A stretch of 64,000 nt of DNA from the NCBI RefSeq assembly GCF_003688285.1, contig NZ_RCNT01000003.1, forward strand, positions 69,501 to 133,500, given 5' to 3'. The position numbers and the translations under genes are program-made. The DNA is from Rhodophyticola porphyridii (GTDB lineage: Bacteria > Pseudomonadota > Alphaproteobacteria > Rhodobacterales > Rhodobacteraceae). Below, in pieces: positions 46,348 to 55,555 of the stretch; the first letter of the stretch is position 1, and the number at the start of each line of letters is the position of its first letter. The notes beneath the pieces were generated by a model. It was not told where the DNA came from, ran no database searches, and saw only the letters and a list, made by a program, of their open reading frames with translations.

Positions 46348-46863
46348 ATGATGATGCGGTGGCGCGGTCTGATAGCGACGGGATTGGTGCTGGTCATGGT
46401 TGCGGGATGCAGCCGAAGCGACCCGCGTCTGCTGAACATCACGGCGGACGGGGACGGACCGGACGAGTTTTCGATCCTGCCGACGCGACCCCTTGAAATG
46501 CCGCCCAGCTTCGCTGAACTGCCGCCGCCGACCCCCGGCGGGCCCAACCGCGTCGACCCCGACCCGGAAGCCGACGCCATCGCAGCCCTTGGCGGCAATA
46601 TCGACCGCGCCAGCCGCGACAATGGCGGGCTGGTCGGTTATGCCGGTCGGTTTGGTATCGGCGCCGGCATCCGCGAGACACTGGCAAGCGAGGATCTGGA
46701 ATACCGGCGCGACAATGATGGCCGGCTGCTGGAGCGGGTCTTCAACGTGAATGTCTATCATCGCGCCTATGGCCCGCTGTCGCTGGATCAATATGCCGAA
46801 CTGGAACGGATGCGCCGCGCCGGCATCCGCACGCCTGCCGCCCCACCCGAACCGGCCGAGTGA
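46348..46863 (+). CDS. DUF3035 lipoprotein
   Basis: 171 residues. The signal peptide ends in a lipobox (LVLVMVAGC), so it is anchored by lipid after Lgt and LspA processing. The mature part has EFSILPTRPLEMPPSFAELP, the DUF3035 core, and a proline-rich stretch, ending with an acidic tail. No function is known. Three ATG codons in a row open the frame (46348, 46351, 46354). GGAGA lies at 46341-46345, so the second or third ATG is better spaced; I give the longest. It sits between lspA and the M16 pair. Confidence 0.85.
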   Translation: MMMRWRGLIATGLVLVMVAGCSRSDPRLLNITADGDGPDEFSILPTRPLEMPPSFAELPPPTPGGPNRVDPDPEADAIAALGGNIDRASRDNGGLVGYAGRFGIGAGIRETLASEDLEYRRDNDGRLLERVFNVNVYHRAYGPLSLDQYAELERMRRAGIRTPAAPPEPAE

Positions 46864-46958
46864 TTCCCCATCACAGCCCCGTCAGGACGGTTGATGCGTC
46901 TGCTTCGGCGCTTATGTTGCCGTGAACGCCTATGTTTCCCGCCCTGTCGGAGGTCTTG

Positions 46959-48329
46959 ATGATATTGCGCCGCCTGTTGACGATTGCCCTGACCCTGACG
47001 CTTCCCTCCTCACTCTGGGCCGCCGGCGAGGTGACGCAGTTCACGCTTGAAAACGGGATGGAAGCCGTGGTGATCGAGGATCATCGCAGCCCCGCCGTGG
47101 TGCATATGGTCTGGTACCGCACCGGTGCCGCGGATGAGCCGCCCGGCGTCTCCGGCATCGCGCATTTTCTGGAACATCTGATGTTCAAATCCACCGACGA
47201 TCTGGAAAACGGCGAGTTCAGCCGGATCGTGGAGGCCAATGGCGGCACCGACAACGCCTTCACCTCCTGGGATTACACCGCCTATCACCAACGGGTGGCT
47301 GCCGACCGGCTTGGTCTGATGATGCAGATGGAAGCCGACCGGATGCGGGATCTCGTGATCACCGAGGCCGATGTGGTGACCGAACGCAGCGTCGTGCTGG
47401 AGGAGCGCGCGCAGCGGACCGACAGCAGCCCGGGCGCCCTTTTCAACGAGCAATTACGCGCGGCCCTCTACCTCAACCATCCCTACCGTATCCCGATCAT
47501 CGGCTGGCGGCACGAGATGCTGTCACTGGATCGGGAGGATGCCTTGGAGTTCTACGAACGGTTCTATGCCCCCAACAACGCCATTCTGATCGTGGCCGGC
47601 GATGTGAAGCCGGACGAGGTGCGCGCCCTTGCCCAAGAGCATTACGGTCCGCTTGAACCCTCGCCCGATCTGCCCCAGCGACTGCGCCCGTCCGAGCCCG
47701 ATCATATCGCCGACCGCACCGTGCGCTATGCAGACGAACGTGTCGCCAACCCCTATGTGAGCCGCGCCTATCTGGCCCCGGAGCGCGACAGCGGCGCACA
47801 GGAAGAGGCCGCCGCGCTGGCTCTTCTGGCGCAGGTTCTGGGCGGGAGCGGTACGACATCCGTGCTTAGCCGAACCTTGCAGATCGAAGAGGAACGCTCT
47901 CTTTTCACGACCGCCTATTATCAGGGGACGAGCCTCGACGACACCAGCTTCACCATTCTCAACGTGCCGGTCTCGGGCGTCAGCCTGGGGGAGGCGGAGG
48001 CCGATCTTGACCGTGTCATCGCCACATTCCTCGAAACCGGCATCGACGAGGAGCAGTTCGAGCGGATCAAGTTTCAGTACGCGGCGTCCGAGATCTACGC
48101 ACAGGACAATGTGCAAGGGCTGGCCCGACAGTATGGTGTCGCCCTGACAAGCGGGCTGACGGTGGAAGACGTCCAGGCCTGGCCCGATGTCATCGCGGCC
48201 ACGACGGTGGAGGATGTGATGGAGGCGGCCGAACTGATTTTCGGCGGCAACACCCGATCCGTCACCGGATATCTGGATCGGCCTGCACCGCCAGAGGCCG
48301 AGATCGCGACAGAGGAGGCGACCCAATGA
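46959..48329 (+). CDS. M16-family zinc metallopeptidase, catalytic type, exported
   Basis: 456 residues with a signal peptide (LLTIALTLTLPSSLWA). The inverted zinc motif H69-F-L-E72-H73 is in GIAHFLEHLMFKSTDD, and the distal glutamate lies about 76 residues on (SVVLEERAQ). M16 proteins work as pairs, one subunit with the zinc site and one without. The start at 46959 has CGGAGG five bases upstream; an in-frame ATG at 46932 gives nine extra residues. It overlaps the next gene by four bases. Periplasmic peptide degradation is the likely role. Confidence 0.93.
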   Translation: MILRRLLTIALTLTLPSSLWAAGEVTQFTLENGMEAVVIEDHRSPAVVHMVWYRTGAADEPPGVSGIAHFLEHLMFKSTDDLENGEFSRIVEANGGTDNAFTSWDYTAYHQRVAADRLGLMMQMEADRMRDLVITEADVVTERSVVLEERAQRTDSSPGALFNEQLRAALYLNHPYRIPIIGWRHEMLSLDREDALEFYERFYAPNNAILIVAGDVKPDEVRALAQEHYGPLEPSPDLPQRLRPSEPDHIADRTVRYADERVANPYVSRAYLAPERDSGAQEEAAALALLAQVLGGSGTTSVLSRTLQIEEERSLFTTAYYQGTSLDDTSFTILNVPVSGVSLGEAEADLDRVIATFLETGIDEEQFERIKFQYAASEIYAQDNVQGLARQYGVALTSGLTVEDVQAWPDVIAATTVEDVMEAAELIFGGNTRSVTGYLDRPAPPEAEIATEEATQ

Positions 48330-49639
48330 TCCGCCCCGTGTTCACCGCGATCACCGCGCTGATTTTCGCGCTGCCTGCCTGGGCCGTCGACATCGAAGAG
48401 GTCGTCTCTCCGGGGGGCGGTATCTCGGCTTGGCTGGTGGAGGATCATTCGATCCCCTTCGTCGCGCTGGATATCCGGTTTCAGGGCGGCACCTCGCTGG
48501 ATGAGCCCGGCAAGCGTGGCGCGACCTTCCTGATGACCGGTCTGCTGGAGGAAGGCGCGGGCGATCTCGACTCGCAGGGTTTTGCCGCCGCGACCGAGGC
48601 GTTGGCCGCCGAGTTCGATTTCAGCGCCTATCGCGACAGTCTGGTCATCAATGCGCAGATGCTGACGCAGAACCGGGACCACGCCGCCGACCTGCTGCGT
48701 CAGGCGATCGTGACACCGAGTTTCGACGAAGCGGCGCTGGAACGGGTGCGCGGCCAGGTTCTGTCGATCATCGACTCCGACGCGCAGGATCCTGCAACCA
48801 TCGCCGCCACACAGTTCAACGCGCTGGCATTCGGCAATCACCCGTATGCAAGCGCGCAGGAGGGCACCACCGCCTCTGTCAGCGCCCTTACGCGCGACGA
48901 TATGATAGCCGCCCATCGCGCGGCATTCGCCCGCGATCGGGTTTTCGTCGGCGCCGCGGGCGATATAACCGCCGAGGAACTCGGGCTGCTTCTGGATACG
49001 TTGCTGGGCGATCTGCCGGCCGAAGGTGCCCCCCTGCCCGGCCCGGCCCCCTATCTGCTGGACGGGGGCACGACGGTTGTCGATTTTCCAACCCCGCAAT
49101 CGGTTGCCTATTTCGGCCATCGCGGGATCGAACGGCAGGATCCTGATTTCTTCCCCGCCTTCGTGCTGAACCAGATCATCGGCGGCGGCAACTTCCGCTC
49201 CCGCCTGATGCAGGAGGTCCGGGTTGAACGGGGGCTGACCTACGGCATCTATACCTATCTGGCCCTGTCGGATCATCAGCCGATGATGCTGGGGCAGTTT
49301 TCCTCGTCCAACGATCTGGTTGCGGAGGCCGTGGCCGTCACCCGTGCGGAATGGACCGATATCGCCACGAACGGCGTGACCGAGGAAGAGTTGGACGCCG
49401 CCAAGCTGTTCATGACCGGCGCCTATCCGCTCCGCTTTGACGGCAACAACACGATCGCCGGGATTCTGGCCGGCATGCAACAGGACGGAATGCCGGTGGA
49501 CTATATCGCAACCCGCAATGCGCAGGTCGACGCGGTGACGATGGACGATATCCGGCGCGTCGCAGCGCGGGTCTTGCAGCCCGAGAACCTGCATTTCGTC
49601 GTGGTCGGGCAGCCCGAAGGGCTGGAACCCGGCAATTGA
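48326..49639 (+). CDS. M16-family peptidase partner lacking the zinc motif
   Basis: 437 residues with a signal peptide ([16 protein letters not shown]). The fold matches its neighbour, but the HxxEH motif is absent ([20 protein letters not shown] stands in its place). The conserved R/Y pair used to contact substrate backbone is present in [19 protein letters not shown]. It is therefore the non-catalytic half of a heterodimer, as in the mitochondrial processing peptidase beta/alpha pairs. The ATGA overlap (48326-48329) with the catalytic subunit supports equal expression. Confidence 0.92.
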   Translation: MIRPVFTAITALIFALPAWAVDIEEVVSPGGGISAWLVEDHSIPFVALDIRFQGGTSLDEPGKRGATFLMTGLLEEGAGDLDSQGFAAATEALAAEFDFSAYRDSLVINAQMLTQNRDHAADLLRQAIVTPSFDEAALERVRGQVLSIIDSDAQDPATIAATQFNALAFGNHPYASAQEGTTASVSALTRDDMIAAHRAAFARDRVFVGAAGDITAEELGLLLDTLLGDLPAEGAPLPGPAPYLLDGGTTVVDFPTPQSVAYFGHRGIERQDPDFFPAFVLNQIIGGGNFRSRLMQEVRVERGLTYGIYTYLALSDHQPMMLGQFSSSNDLVAEAVAVTRAEWTDIATNGVTEEELDAAKLFMTGAYPLRFDGNNTIAGILAGMQQDGMPVDYIATRNAQVDAVTMDDIRRVAARVLQPENLHFVVVGQPEGLEPGN

Positions 49640-49685
49640 GCGGAAGCGTTTCCGAATCGGAGCAGGCCATGCTACCCATAGTGGC

Positions 49686-51515
49686 ATGGCCCACGCAGAC
49701 CCCAAGATAAGCGATAGCCCGCGTGCGATACGCAAACTGGACGAAACTGCGATCAATCGGATCGCGGCGGGCGAAGTGGTGGAACGTCCTGCCTCCGCGG
49801 TGAAAGAGCTGGTGGAAAACGCGATCGATGCGGGCGCGCGACGCATCGCGGTCGACATCGGCCACGGCGGTAAGAGCCTGATCCGGGTGACAGATGATGG
49901 CTGCGGCATGGGGCCTGACGATCTGCCGCTGGCACTTGCCCGGCATGCGACCTCGAAGATCGATGGCTCCGATCTTCTGAACATCCGATCCTTCGGGTTC
50001 CGCGGGGAGGCATTGCCGTCCCTTGGCGCCGTTGGCAGGCTGACGATCACCAGCCGGGCCGATGGTTTCGAGGCGTGCCAGATCCGTGTCAGCGGAGGCG
50101 ACATGGGCGCGGTGAAGCCGGCAGCCCTGTCCCGCGGCACCGTTGTCGAGCTTCGCGATCTGTTTTTCGCCACACCCGCGCGGCTGAAATTCCTGCGTAC
50201 CGACCGGGCCGAGCTGCAAGCGATATCCGACGTGGTGAAACGGCTCGCGATGGCGGAACCGGGCGTGGGTTTCACCCTGCGCGATGTCAGCGATGCAACG
50301 CGCGTGACCTTCCGCGCGGATGCCGAACAGGGCGAGCTGTTCGATGCCCTGCGCGCCCGGTTGGGCACCGTGATGGGCCGGGAATTCATCGATAACGCCT
50401 TGCCGATCGAGGCGGAGCGCGACGGGTTGCGACTGGTGGGCTTTGCAGGCCTGCCGACCTATTCGCGGGGCTCCGCTGTTGCGCAATATCTTTTCGTCAA
50501 TGGCCGCCCGGTGCGCGACAAGCTCCTGATCGGGGCATTGCGCGGTGCCTATGCGGATTTTCTGAGCCGGGACCGGCACCCCGCTGTGGCGTTGTTCGTC
50601 GACTGCCCGCCGGAGCGGGTGGATGTCAACGTGCATCCCGCGAAGGCCGAGGTCCGGTTTCGCGAACCGGGCGTGGCGCGCGGACTCATCGTGACGGCGC
50701 TGCGCCATGCCTTGGCCGAGGCGGGGCATCGGGCCTCCACCACCGTGGCGGGCGCGACATTGGGCGCCTTCCGGCCCGAAGCCACGGGAGCACGGGTTTA
50801 CCAGATGGACCGGCCCTCGCAGACGACGCTTCGCGCACGGGAATGGCAGGCACCCGGGCTGGCCGACCCGGCGGAGCGCTTTGCGCCCGCAAGCGCCCGG
50901 GTCGAAGACGTGATCGACGATACCCCAGAGATCGCCGCCCTGCCTCTTGGGGCCGCAAGGGCGCAGGTGCATGAAAATTACATCCTCGCACAGACCGAAG
51001 ACGGCCTTGTGATTGTGGATCAGCACGCGGCCCATGAACGTCTGGTTTACGAAAAGCTGAAACGCCAGATGGCGGAAAACGGTGTCGCCGCGCAGGCGCT
51101 TCTGATCCCAGAAATCGTGACGCTTGGCGCCGATGCCGACCGGTTGCTTGACATGGCCCCGGAACTGGCGCGGTTCGGTCTGGGCATCGAGGCGTTCGGT
51201 CCCGGCACGGTGGCCGTGCGCGAGACACCCGCGATACTTGGGACGGTGAATGCCGAGGCCATGTTGCGCGACATTCTGGACGAACTGGACGAGCTGGGCG
51301 ACAGCCGGACCCTGCAAGCCCGGATCGAGGCAATCCTGAGCCGCGTGGCCTGCCATGGGTCGATCAGGTCCGGGCGGCGGATGCAGGCCGATGAGATGAA
51401 TGCGCTTCTGCGTGAGATGGAAGCGACGCCGCATTCGGGCCAGTGCAACCATGGGCGGCCGACCTATGTGGAGCTCAAGCTGAGCGATATCGAGCGGCTG
51501 TTCGGGCGGACATGA
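49686..51515 (+). CDS. mutL: DNA mismatch repair protein MutL (endonuclease type)
   Basis: 609 residues. The GHKL ATPase domain is N-terminal ([52 protein letters not shown]). The C-terminal domain has the metal-dependent nicking motif DQHA-x2-E-x4-E ([17 protein letters not shown]) and the zinc-site [13 protein letters not shown]. Such MutL proteins nick DNA themselves in species without MutH. A proline-poor linker of about 100 residues joins the domains. It is followed by rmuC with ATGA overlap. Confidence 0.96.
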   Translation: MAHADPKISDSPRAIRKLDETAINRIAAGEVVERPASAVKELVENAIDAGARRIAVDIGHGGKSLIRVTDDGCGMGPDDLPLALARHATSKIDGSDLLNIRSFGFRGEALPSLGAVGRLTITSRADGFEACQIRVSGGDMGAVKPAALSRGTVVELRDLFFATPARLKFLRTDRAELQAISDVVKRLAMAEPGVGFTLRDVSDATRVTFRADAEQGELFDALRARLGTVMGREFIDNALPIEAERDGLRLVGFAGLPTYSRGSAVAQYLFVNGRPVRDKLLIGALRGAYADFLSRDRHPAVALFVDCPPERVDVNVHPAKAEVRFREPGVARGLIVTALRHALAEAGHRASTTVAGATLGAFRPEATGARVYQMDRPSQTTLRAREWQAPGLADPAERFAPASARVEDVIDDTPEIAALPLGAARAQVHENYILAQTEDGLVIVDQHAAHERLVYEKLKRQMAENGVAAQALLIPEIVTLGADADRLLDMAPELARFGLGIEAFGPGTVAVRETPAILGTVNAEAMLRDILDELDELGDSRTLQARIEAILSRVACHGSIRSGRRMQADEMNALLREMEATPHSGQCNHGRPTYVELKLSDIERLFGRT

Positions 51516-52678
51516 TACAGATTGGCGAAACCGTGATTGATCTGGGCGATCCGCTCACGCTGGCGCTGGTCATCGGCGCGGGCGCACTGCTCCTGATGCT
51601 GGTCCTGATCGTGCTGGCGATGCGGGCGGCGACCCGCTCGGCGCGCATGATGGAGCCGCTGGTACAAAGCATCGGCGGGCTTGGGCAGCGGGTGCAATCC
51701 CTGAGCGACGGGCAGCACCAGTTGGCGGGCGGGCTGACCCATGTCTCAGAGATGCAGGCCAAGGCGCAGAGCCAGATGATCGAGGCGATGGAGCGGCGGC
51801 TGGAAGACGTGCAGAAAGGCATGTCCGAAACGCTGCATGGCACATCGACCCGCACCGCGCGATCCCTGGGGGAATTGCAGCAGAAGCTGGAGCAGATCGA
51901 CAAGGCGCAGGCCAATATCGAGAAGCTTTCGGGCGACGTGCTGAGCCTGCAGGATATCCTGTCGAACAAGCAGACACGCGGCGCATTCGGAGAAATCCAG
52001 CTCAACGATATCGTGTCGAAGGCGCTGCCATCGGACAGCTATGCGTTTCAGGCCACTCTGTCGAACGGCAAACGTGCCGATTGCCTGATCCATCTGCCGA
52101 ACCCGCCCGGTCCGATCGTCATCGACTCGAAATTTCCGCTTGAAGCCTACGAGGCGCTCAGAGCGGCCGATACGGCTTATGAGGTGAACGAGGCGCAAAA
52201 GCAGATGCGGGTGGCCGTGAAGGCGCATATCAAGGCAATTTCGGAGCGCTACATTCTGGAAGGCGAAACCGCGGACGGTGCATTGATGTTCCTGCCGTCG
52301 GAGGCCGTCTATGCGGAGCTGCACGCGAATTTTCCGGAACTGGTCCGCGAAGGTTTCGCCGCACGGGTCTGGATCGTGTCACCCACGACCTGCATGGCCA
52401 CGCTGAACACAATGCGGGCGATCCTGAAAGATGCGCGGATGCGGGAACAGGCGGGCGCCATCCGCAAACAGCTTGCGATGATGCACCGCGACGTGGAGCT
52501 GGTGGTGGAACGGGTCGCGAAGCTGAACACCCATTTCGGGCAGGCGCGCAAGGATATCGACGATATCACAATCGCCGCCGAACGCGCGGGTAAACGCGCG
52601 ACGAAGCTCGACAATTTCGATTTCGAGGAGCTGGCCCCGGGTGCGGAGGAAACCGTAGTGCCGCTCCCCCGGCGCTAG
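51512..52678 (+). CDS. rmuC: DNA recombination protein RmuC
   Basis: 388 residues. An N-terminal membrane helix ([20 protein letters not shown]) anchors it; coiled-coil follows (residues 55-150, [20 protein letters not shown]). The C-terminal RmuC domain has [35 protein letters not shown] (PD-D/ExK-like) and [20 protein letters not shown]. The family limits inversions at short repeats and is predicted to be a nuclease. The start overlaps the mutL stop (ATGA). Its own stop overlaps the convergent stop of the next gene, the two sharing CTAG. Confidence 0.94.
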   Translation: MIQIGETVIDLGDPLTLALVIGAGALLLMLVLIVLAMRAATRSARMMEPLVQSIGGLGQRVQSLSDGQHQLAGGLTHVSEMQAKAQSQMIEAMERRLEDVQKGMSETLHGTSTRTARSLGELQQKLEQIDKAQANIEKLSGDVLSLQDILSNKQTRGAFGEIQLNDIVSKALPSDSYAFQATLSNGKRADCLIHLPNPPGPIVIDSKFPLEAYEALRAADTAYEVNEAQKQMRVAVKAHIKAISERYILEGETADGALMFLPSEAVYAELHANFPELVREGFAARVWIVSPTTCMATLNTMRAILKDARMREQAGAIRKQLAMMHRDVELVVERVAKLNTHFGQARKDIDDITIAAERAGKRATKLDNFDFEELAPGAEETVVPLPRR

Positions 52679-53127
52679 CGCTGGAAGACGGCGGCAAGAA
52701 TTGCGGCCAGTTTCTCGGCATCGGTTTCGGTGAAGGCATCGGGTTGATCGCTGTCGATGTCGAAAACGGCGATCAGATCGCCAGCGGCGTTCCAGACCGG
52801 CAGAACAAGCTCCGACCGGGTTGAAGATGCGCAGGCGATATGCCCGGGAAAGGCATCGACATCCGCAACCAGCTGCACCTGCCCGCTGCGCGCAGCGGCA
52901 CCGCAGACGCCGCGGGAGAACGGGATTTGCAGGCAGCCGTGACCACCCTGATAGGGTCCGATTTTCAACAGTTCCGGTTCGGTCACGCGGTAAAACCCGG
53001 TCCAGTCGAAGCGCGGATCGGAATGGTGCACCTCGCAGGCGACGGTCGCCATAAGCGCGATCTCGTCGGTTTCGCCATCGGTGAGGCTGTCGATGGTTCG
53101 GGAGAGCGTTTGATAGTCGACCTGCAT
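52675..53127 (-). CDS. msrC: Free methionine-(R)-sulfoxide reductase (GAF domain)
   Basis: 150 residues, a single GAF domain. The three cysteines of the fRMsr family are present: GHGCLQIPFSRGVCGAAARS and FPGHIACASSTRSELVLPV. WTGFYRV near residue 42 and the Asp/Glu at DIDSDQPDAFTETD match. The enzyme reduces the R form of free methionine sulfoxide, using thioredoxin. The start MQVDYQTLSR is chosen over an upstream in-frame start. The stop of rmuC and its own stop share a CTAG, and the two genes are convergent. Confidence 0.93.
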   Translation of the reverse strand: MQVDYQTLSRTIDSLTDGETDEIALMATVACEVHHSDPRFDWTGFYRVTEPELLKIGPYQGGHGCLQIPFSRGVCGAAARSGQVQLVADVDAFPGHIACASSTRSELVLPVWNAAGDLIAVFDIDSDQPDAFTETDAEKLAAILAAVFQR

Positions 53128-53208
53128 GGTGCTGCGTGCCTTTGGCAAGGGACGGGCGCGAGGGGTCTGCCCCACGCACTTCCCGCCTTATATGTTAACT
53201 GATGGCGA

Positions 53209-54387
53209 TCATGGACGTTCGATGGCGATGGCCGTGCCTTCGCCGCCACCGATGCAGATGGCTGCAACCCCGCGTTTCAGGCCGCGTTTTTCCAGCGCGT
53301 TCAGAAGCGTGACCATGATCCGCGCGCCGGACGCCCCGATCGGGTGGCCAAGGGCACAGGCACCGCCATTCACGTTGACCTTGTCGCGTGGCAGATCGAA
53401 GGCGCGCATGAAAGCCATCGGCACCACGGCAAAGGCTTCGTTGATTTCCCACAGGTCCACATCCTCGACCGTCCAACCAATACGGGACAGGAGCTTTTCG
53501 GTAGCCGGAACCGGGGCGGTGGTGAACCATCCGGGTTCCTGCGCATGGGATGCGTGGCCACGGATATGGGCCCGGATCGGCAGCCCCTTGGCCTCGGCCA
53601 CGCTTTCGCGGGCCATAACCAGGGCAGCGGCCCCATCGGAGATGGAGGACGCATTCGCCGCCGTCACCGTCCCGTCCTTGCGAAAGGCCGGTTTCAGTTC
53701 GGGGATTTTCTCCGGACGGGCCTTGCCGGGCTGCTCGTCGACGGCAATCTCGGTCACGGCCTTGCGCGTAGTCACCGTGACCGGGGCAACTTCATCCGCG
53801 AAGGCCCCGTTTTCGATTGCGGCCAGCGCATTGGAGAGCGAGGTCAGGGCATAGTCGTCCTGCGCGGCGCGGGTAAACTGGTATTTCTCTGCGCAATCCT
53901 CGGCAAAGGTGCCCATCAGGCGCCCCTTGTCATAGGCGTCTTCGAGCCCGTCGAGAAACATATGGTCGATGGTTTGACCATGCCCGATGCGGGCACCGCC
54001 GCGCATGTTGGGCAGCAGATAGGGCGCGTTTGTCATGCTTTCCATGCCGCCCGCGACGATCAGATCCGTCTGCCCGAGGGCCAGTTGATCGAAGGCGATC
54101 ATGGCCGCCTTCATGCCCGAGCCGCACATCTTGTTCAATGTGGTGGCCGGCACGTCCTGGCCCAGACCGGCCTTGAACCCCGCCTGACGCGCCGGGGCCT
54201 GCCCTTGGCCCGCAGGAAGGACACAGCCCATCAGAAGTTCATCGACCTGATCGGGGCCGACGCCGGATTGAGCCAGAGCCGCGCTGATCGCGACCCCGCC
54301 GAGATCCGCCGCCGACACATCCGAAAACGCGCCCTGAAACCCGCCCATCGGAGTGCGGGAGGCCCCGCAGATCACCACCTTGTCCAT
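53209..54387 (-). CDS. Acetyl-CoA C-acyltransferase (thiolase)
   Basis: 392 residues, the normal length. The nucleophile is Cys88 in TTLNKMCGSGMKA; His348 in GGACALGHPIGASGAR, Asn316 in NEAFA and Cys378 in AAICIGGGEGTA complete the active site. It condenses or cleaves acetoacetyl-CoA; biosynthetic (PhaA/AtoB-like) is the better fit, given the length and GHMSP-free layout. No phaB or phaC gene is adjacent, so a polyhydroxybutyrate role is an inference. It lies in the minus direction upstream of msrC with an 81-base gap. Confidence 0.9.
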   Translation of the reverse strand: MDKVVICGASRTPMGGFQGAFSDVSAADLGGVAISAALAQSGVGPDQVDELLMGCVLPAGQGQAPARQAGFKAGLGQDVPATTLNKMCGSGMKAAMIAFDQLALGQTDLIVAGGMESMTNAPYLLPNMRGGARIGHGQTIDHMFLDGLEDAYDKGRLMGTFAEDCAEKYQFTRAAQDDYALTSLSNALAAIENGAFADEVAPVTVTTRKAVTEIAVDEQPGKARPEKIPELKPAFRKDGTVTAANASSISDGAAALVMARESVAEAKGLPIRAHIRGHASHAQEPGWFTTAPVPATEKLLSRIGWTVEDVDLWEINEAFAVVPMAFMRAFDLPRDKVNVNGGACALGHPIGASGARIMVTLLNALEKRGLKRGVAAICIGGGEGTAIAIERP

Positions 54388-54478
54388 CTAACCCTCCGTC
54401 TCTGTCACCGGCCCATGGATACCGAATGGTAAGGATTGCCGTCTAGGCTCTAACGCAGCACAGACGGAAGGAACAGCG

Positions 54479-54829
54479 ATGAACCTTGTGAAAGATGCCG
54501 CGGGGGCCATCACAATCATTCATGTCGACGAGGACCGGCTGGATGCCGCCGTCGCCATTCAGTTCAAGGACAGTTTTCGCGCGCTGGTCGAAAACGGGGC
54601 GGGGCCGGTCGTGATGAGTCTGGAAAAGGTGGAGTTTCTTGATTCAAGCGGGCTGGGCGCGGTTGTCGCCGCGCGGAAACTGCTTGGCGTGGATCGAAGG
54701 CTGGACCTGGCGAGTCTGCAACCCGCCGTTGAAAAAGTGATGATATTGACCCGCATGAACACGGTCTTCACCATTCATGACGATCTACAGCAGGCGTTGG
54801 AGGCCTATGGCGCGGCACGGGCAAGTTGA
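54479..54829 (+). CDS. STAS-domain anti-sigma factor antagonist (RsbV-like)
   Basis: 116 residues, one STAS domain. The phosphorylatable serine is in VEFLDSSGLGAVVAARKLLG, and strands match RsbV/SpoIIAA. It would bind and inactivate an anti-sigma kinase when unphosphorylated. A GGAAGGA site precedes the ATG. The next gene, 55 bases downstream, encodes an RsbW-like ATPase, so this is probably a partner-switching pair. No sigma factor or PP2C phosphatase lies in the window. Confidence 0.92.
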   Translation: MNLVKDAAGAITIIHVDEDRLDAAVAIQFKDSFRALVENGAGPVVMSLEKVEFLDSSGLGAVVAARKLLGVDRRLDLASLQPAVEKVMILTRMNTVFTIHDDLQQALEAYGAARAS

Positions 54830-54884
54830 CCACTGCGGAGATGAGGCGACGACATGTGTCAATACACAGGGCAGACATCGCAGG

Positions 54885-55322
54885 ATGACCCTTTCGCTCG
54901 ATTTTCAAGGCAGCTCCCACGCAGTGGGGGAGGCGCTTGGACGGATGCGCGCACATGTCAAAGGCCACGGCCTCGCTCCCGAACATGTGGACGCCGTGGA
55001 AATCGTGCTGGCCGAGGTTCTGAACAATATCGTGGAACATGGCTACAGGGCCGATGGGAGTTCCCTTATCTCGATGACGGTTACCGCGCGCAAGAATGGC
55101 GTGGATTGCGTGGTCTGCGACCGGGGGCTGGGGATGCCAGACGGCAAGATACCCTGCCCCAGACGCTTTGATGCGGAGATGAAGGATATGGACGACTTGC
55201 CAGAGGGGGGATTCGGTTGGGGCCTGATTCATGATCTCGCCTCCGATCTGCGGTATACCCGTGAAGGCAAAGAGAACAGGCTGAGCTTCACGATTGTATC
55301 GCCCACCGCCTCAATCATCTGA
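54885..55322 (+). CDS. RsbW-like anti-sigma regulatory ATPase (GHKL fold)
   Basis: 145 residues. The N-box is AEVLNNIVEHGYRADGSSLI; the G1 region is DRGLGMPDGKIP, and a glycine loop is GGFGWGLIHDLASDLRYTR. This matches the HATPase_c_2 family of serine kinases that phosphorylate STAS partners and bind sigma factors. The start MTLSLDFQG is chosen by homology; an in-frame ATG at 54807 is possible. The ribosome-binding site is weak. Its target, sigma factor or not, is unknown. Confidence 0.88.
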   Translation: MTLSLDFQGSSHAVGEALGRMRAHVKGHGLAPEHVDAVEIVLAEVLNNIVEHGYRADGSSLISMTVTARKNGVDCVVCDRGLGMPDGKIPCPRRFDAEMKDMDDLPEGGFGWGLIHDLASDLRYTREGKENRLSFTIVSPTASII

Positions 55323-55433
55323 TATCCGCTATATTGTTTCGATTTTTATCAAATTGCCGCGGTGGAGCCACAATCGCTCCGCAACTTGGCCCGGTTGAGC
55401 GGCCATTGAGGGGTCTGTAGCTGCATAGGCTTC

Positions 55434-55481
55434 CCTCGGCACCGTGTCTCAAAGCCCCCACCCAGTGGCGCGGTGCCGAGG
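55434..55481. repeat. Perfect 11-bp inverted repeat upstream of the gamma-glutamyltransferase gene
   Basis: CCTCGGCACCG (55434-55444) pairs with CGGTGCCGAGG (55471-55481) across 26 bases. It lies 112 bases past the RsbW-like stop and 75 bases before the next ATG. It could be a transcription-factor site or an RNA hairpin. There is no T-run for termination. Confidence 0.6.
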
Positions 55482-55555
55482 TCCTTCCAGCGTTTCCCGC
55501 TTGCCCCCCCTGCTTGATCGCTTACCTTGCGCACACGCAGGGGAGAGACAGAGCT

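Noticed and set aside
48095-51452. Long minus-strand frames opposite the M16 and mutL genes
   Set aside because: They are antisense to well-supported genes and show no family features.
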